DNA of 64,000 nt, taken from Stenopsyche tienmushanensis (Eukaryota > Arthropoda > Insecta > Trichoptera > Stenopsychidae). The position numbers and the translations under genes are program-made. The notes under the pieces are model-generated. The model ran no database searches, was not told where the DNA came from, and saw nothing but the letters and a program-made list of their open reading frames with translations. Shown piece after piece: positions 61,225 through 64,000 of this stretch (positions are counted from its first letter, which is position 1; each line of letters opens with the position of its first letter). The stretch is taken from positions 310,001 to 374,000 of the forward strand of contig WACJ01000249.1 of NCBI GenBank assembly GCA_008973525.1, written 5' to 3'.

Positions 61225-64000
61225 ATGGAGGGGCAAGCCGGTGAAGTACATATTGGAGTCGAAACAGAGTCGCTGTTTACTCCACCTGCACCTCCTGCAG
61301 ATTCAGTAGTTCCTGAAATATTACCTCCACCACCGCCGCCACCGCCTGATCCTACATCCACTTCTGCCCTTATTCCCACTTCAACAGTAACCACCGAAGA
61401 GGAAGAAAAAGAAGAAGCAGCCAGTCATGATGAATTCACTGACGAAGTATGTGCTATGGATTCTTACGCATTGTATTAGTTTACTTTCCACGTTAAATAT
61501 ACGCAAACTTCTAGGAATCTGATGCGCATGCTGGAAACAAAGCAAGTACTCCAGGCCGTAGCGTTACACTTCAAATGTTACTTGATGCCAAAATTTTACA
61601 ACCTGGAGATGCTGCCATGACAATAGAATATTTGGTAATCTAGTGAATATTTTAAAAACAAATTTATATATAATAGATTGTTCCGTTAGGAATGTCGTTT
61701 TAGAATTGAAAGAGTTAAATTCAAACAAAAACATTATTGATTAATTTCATTGTTACAGTGTATTCTACTTCAGTGTATATAATCTTTTTCCATCTTTTTA
61801 AAAAAAATAATTTCAGAAGAATAAAATTCAATGAGTTTTGATATAAAATAAGTTTCGATTCCTCATTTCACCTCTTCTATATTTATGATTTTTTTTCTTC
61901 TGATAAATGATGCTGCAAAGATCTAAATAAATGATAGTCGGAAACAACAAGATCAGGAGAATAAGGTGGACGCGGAATCATTTGCCAATCGAGTTCCTTT
62001 GATTTATTTTCAATGATATTTGATTTATGGGGTCGCGCATTATCATGTTGCTAAATAATTTGGTAACGGTTAACTACACCTGACCTCTTCATACTCAACG
62101 CCACTTTTAAACTTTCTAATTGTGAACAATAAATCTCCCTCGTTATGGTTTGACCATATGGAAGTACTTCATGGTAGATTATCCATTTGGAGTCCCACTA
62201 TACATTTAAAAGAGATTTTTTACTGTTAAACCCAGTCGAGGGGTTGGTTTCTATACCTGCCCCTTTGAAAGCCATTGTCTTTTGCATTTTTGATTCGGGT
62301 GCAACACCCATTTTTCATCTTTAGTCACAAGATAGTGTAAAAACAGTTGTTTCTTCTCTGAACAGCGACAATTAATTAAATCAAGACACATCCTCCCGTG
62401 CACTGCCTTGATCTCATCAGTAATATCGTGCCGAATCCACACTTCGTTTTATTTTTTCCTATTTTTTAAGTGCATTTAAAACCTTATTAAATTGTTTAAA
62501 CCATCTCTGGCATTGACAAACAGTTAAAGATTCTCCGAGTGTATTACAAATATTTTTAGTTGCAGTTGTTGCATTAATTTTTTGAAGATATTTGTACAGT
62601 ATACAATTTCACATAAATTGTTTGTTCGGTACAAAATCTACCATCAGGGCATTCCTAACGAGACAATCTAATAATTAAGTAATATAACCTTGTGTTTAAA
62701 AATCATGAATTTGTGAATAAGCTTAAGCATTTCATATTCAAAGGGTCAAAAATTTGTCGGCGATCTCCAAGCTGATGGGAAAATAAAGTCTCACGAGACT
62801 GAAACAATTTTTTGTTCTCCGTCAGCATGGGCAATACATTGCAAAAGAATTATAAATCCAGATAAAAAATCTGGTTGTGGATGGGCATCTGTAAAATACA
62901 AAGGTAAAAAATTGGATTCCTACAAGGCAGCGTGGATGAGAAAAGTGCAGCTACAGAGAGATACTTCTCCTACTGATGGTATTTAATTCATGCAATGACA
63001 TATTATTTTTATTGAGATGTAAATGAAATAATGTTATCATAATCGTAATTTTTTTAGATGAAGTTGAAAATGAAGTAGAACAACAACCAGCGCTTCCTCC
63101 ACAGCGAGTAGTTGTTAAACACAATACCGTCCCCAACAGGATGATTCAACAGTACGTTATGCTTAAATTTTTGTTATGTATTGTAATTGAAAATAATTTA
63201 AATATTAAATGTTTGTTGTAGTGATGGAAATACTCTTGTTGAAGCTGTATCATTTTCGTCTATTGGAAAAGTACAACCATTTTTAATATCCATTGGAACT
63301 AATGCTTGCTTTGTATTAGATCTTCATTGTCACTTAACTATGACAGAAGTTTGTGGATATTTAGCTGGATCGTGGGATGTCAACACCCATAGTATGTTAA
63401 TATATGATATTTTTAGAATTGCAACGTTTCTGAATTTGTTATTTAAGAACAAACTTCATTGTGTTTTAGATCTTGCTATTACGCATGCATTTCCTTGTTT
63501 GACCTGCAAAGCTGATGAAAAACCGACAGTACTTGTTGAAGCCCAGATTCACTTGACCATGGAACGAATGGGCTTAACGTTAGTAGGATGGTATCATTCA
63601 CATCCAATCAATGCTGCTATGCCAACTTTGCGTGATTGTGATAGTCAACTAGATTATCAAATTAGAAAACGTGGTCCTAGTGATTTAACATATACTCCTT
63701 GTGTTGGAATAATTTGTTGTGAGTAAAAATACAATTTTACCATTGCCAATTTATATATGTTTTGATTCAGTCTCATCATTTATAATTTTTCAGCTCCTTA
63801 TAATCCAGAAAGCCCTGTGCTGGAATCTTCTCTTACGTGCTATTGGGTAACTCCACCTCCAGAACAAAGACCAACAGAATATCCTCGTCCATTTTTAATG
63901 CAATATACAGTAGTTCATGATACTCATCTTCAACCTCATGCTATGGAACAAATTTCCAAAAGTATAAAATATTACGCCACTATGATTGATGATAAGGCTA
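61225..64000 (+). CDS. MPND: MPN domain-containing protein (RAMA + JAMM), 3' end outside window
   Basis: Exons: 61225-61446, 61515-61634, 62744-62978, 63058-63151, 63222-63391, 63470-63718 and 63794 onward, all phase-matched; 432 residues are in the window. Residues 1-74 are acidic and proline-rich (P8 run), as in disordered N-termini. Residues of about 90-180 form a RAMA domain (SVTLQMLLDAKILQPGD, FCSPSAWAIHCKR, GCGWASVKYKGKKLDSYKAAW). Residues 225-432 are an MPN domain with JAMM metalloprotease residues E266, H323, H325 and D336. The JAMM serine is Thr333 (HSHP-x5-M-P-T-x2-D). MPND relatives are chromatin-linked readers/deubiquitinase-like proteins, though the activity is debated. The second intron contains a mariner. 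The window ends inside the MPN C-terminal part. Confidence 0.95.
61676..62668 (-). mobile_element. Nearly full-length mariner in an MPND intron
   Basis: It is antisense to MPND. The terminal repeats GATTGTTCCGTTAGGAATG (left) and GATTGTCTCGTTAGGAATG (right, inverted) are flanked by TA at 61674-61675 and 62669-62670; 993 bp. The minus-strand transposase keeps LVTKDEKWVLH (first catalytic Asp, about 62330), HDNARPHKSN (second Asp, about 62040) and PPYSPDLVVSDYHLF (third Asp, DD34D, about 61940). The C-terminal part and the region between 62250 and 62060 contain stops and shifts, so it is inactive, but it is the best kept DNA transposon here. Confidence 0.85.

Overview
This window is AT-rich nuclear DNA of an animal, very probably an insect. 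The genes have GT-AG introns, many of them 60-150 bases long. The repeats are those usual in insect genomes: mariner DD34D, pogo/Tigger, piggyBac-like and hAT DNA elements, and jockey-, R1- and RTE-like non-LTR retrotransposons plus one LTR element. The order cannot be fixed from the sequence alone. No rRNA, tRNA, operon or CRISPR array was seen.

Layout. Positions 1-49,800 are gene-poor. They hold decayed transposons and two short secreted-peptide genes that I assembled from spliced exons on the minus strand. The first (21,044-21,407, three exons, 73 residues) has a signal peptide and a Cys-x4-Cys tail. The second (38,276-44,743, two exons split by a 6.2 kb intron, 82 residues) carries the six-cysteine CS-alpha-beta spacing of invertebrate defensins. 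Two further possible coding pieces (23,131-23,319 and 41,089-41,247, both minus) are weaker.

Positions 49,897-64,000 hold three conserved genes. NFS1, the mitochondrial cysteine desulfurase (plus strand, 8 exons, 446 residues), has a decayed mariner in its last intron. An atypical Rab-like GTPase (minus strand, 3 exons, 206 residues) lies head-to-head with MPND (plus strand, RAMA plus MPN/JAMM domains). MPND runs off the window end and has an almost whole mariner in its second intron. The start codons of these last two genes are 743 bp apart, so they probably share a promoter region.

The genes do not form a pathway: NFS1 serves Fe-S cluster and thiolation chemistry in mitochondria, the Rab-like protein acts on membranes, and MPND is probably a chromatin-associated protein. 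The most interesting parts are the two spliced secreted-peptide genes, which single-exon ORF calling misses, and the nested, internally deleted transposon derivatives that still have readable ends.
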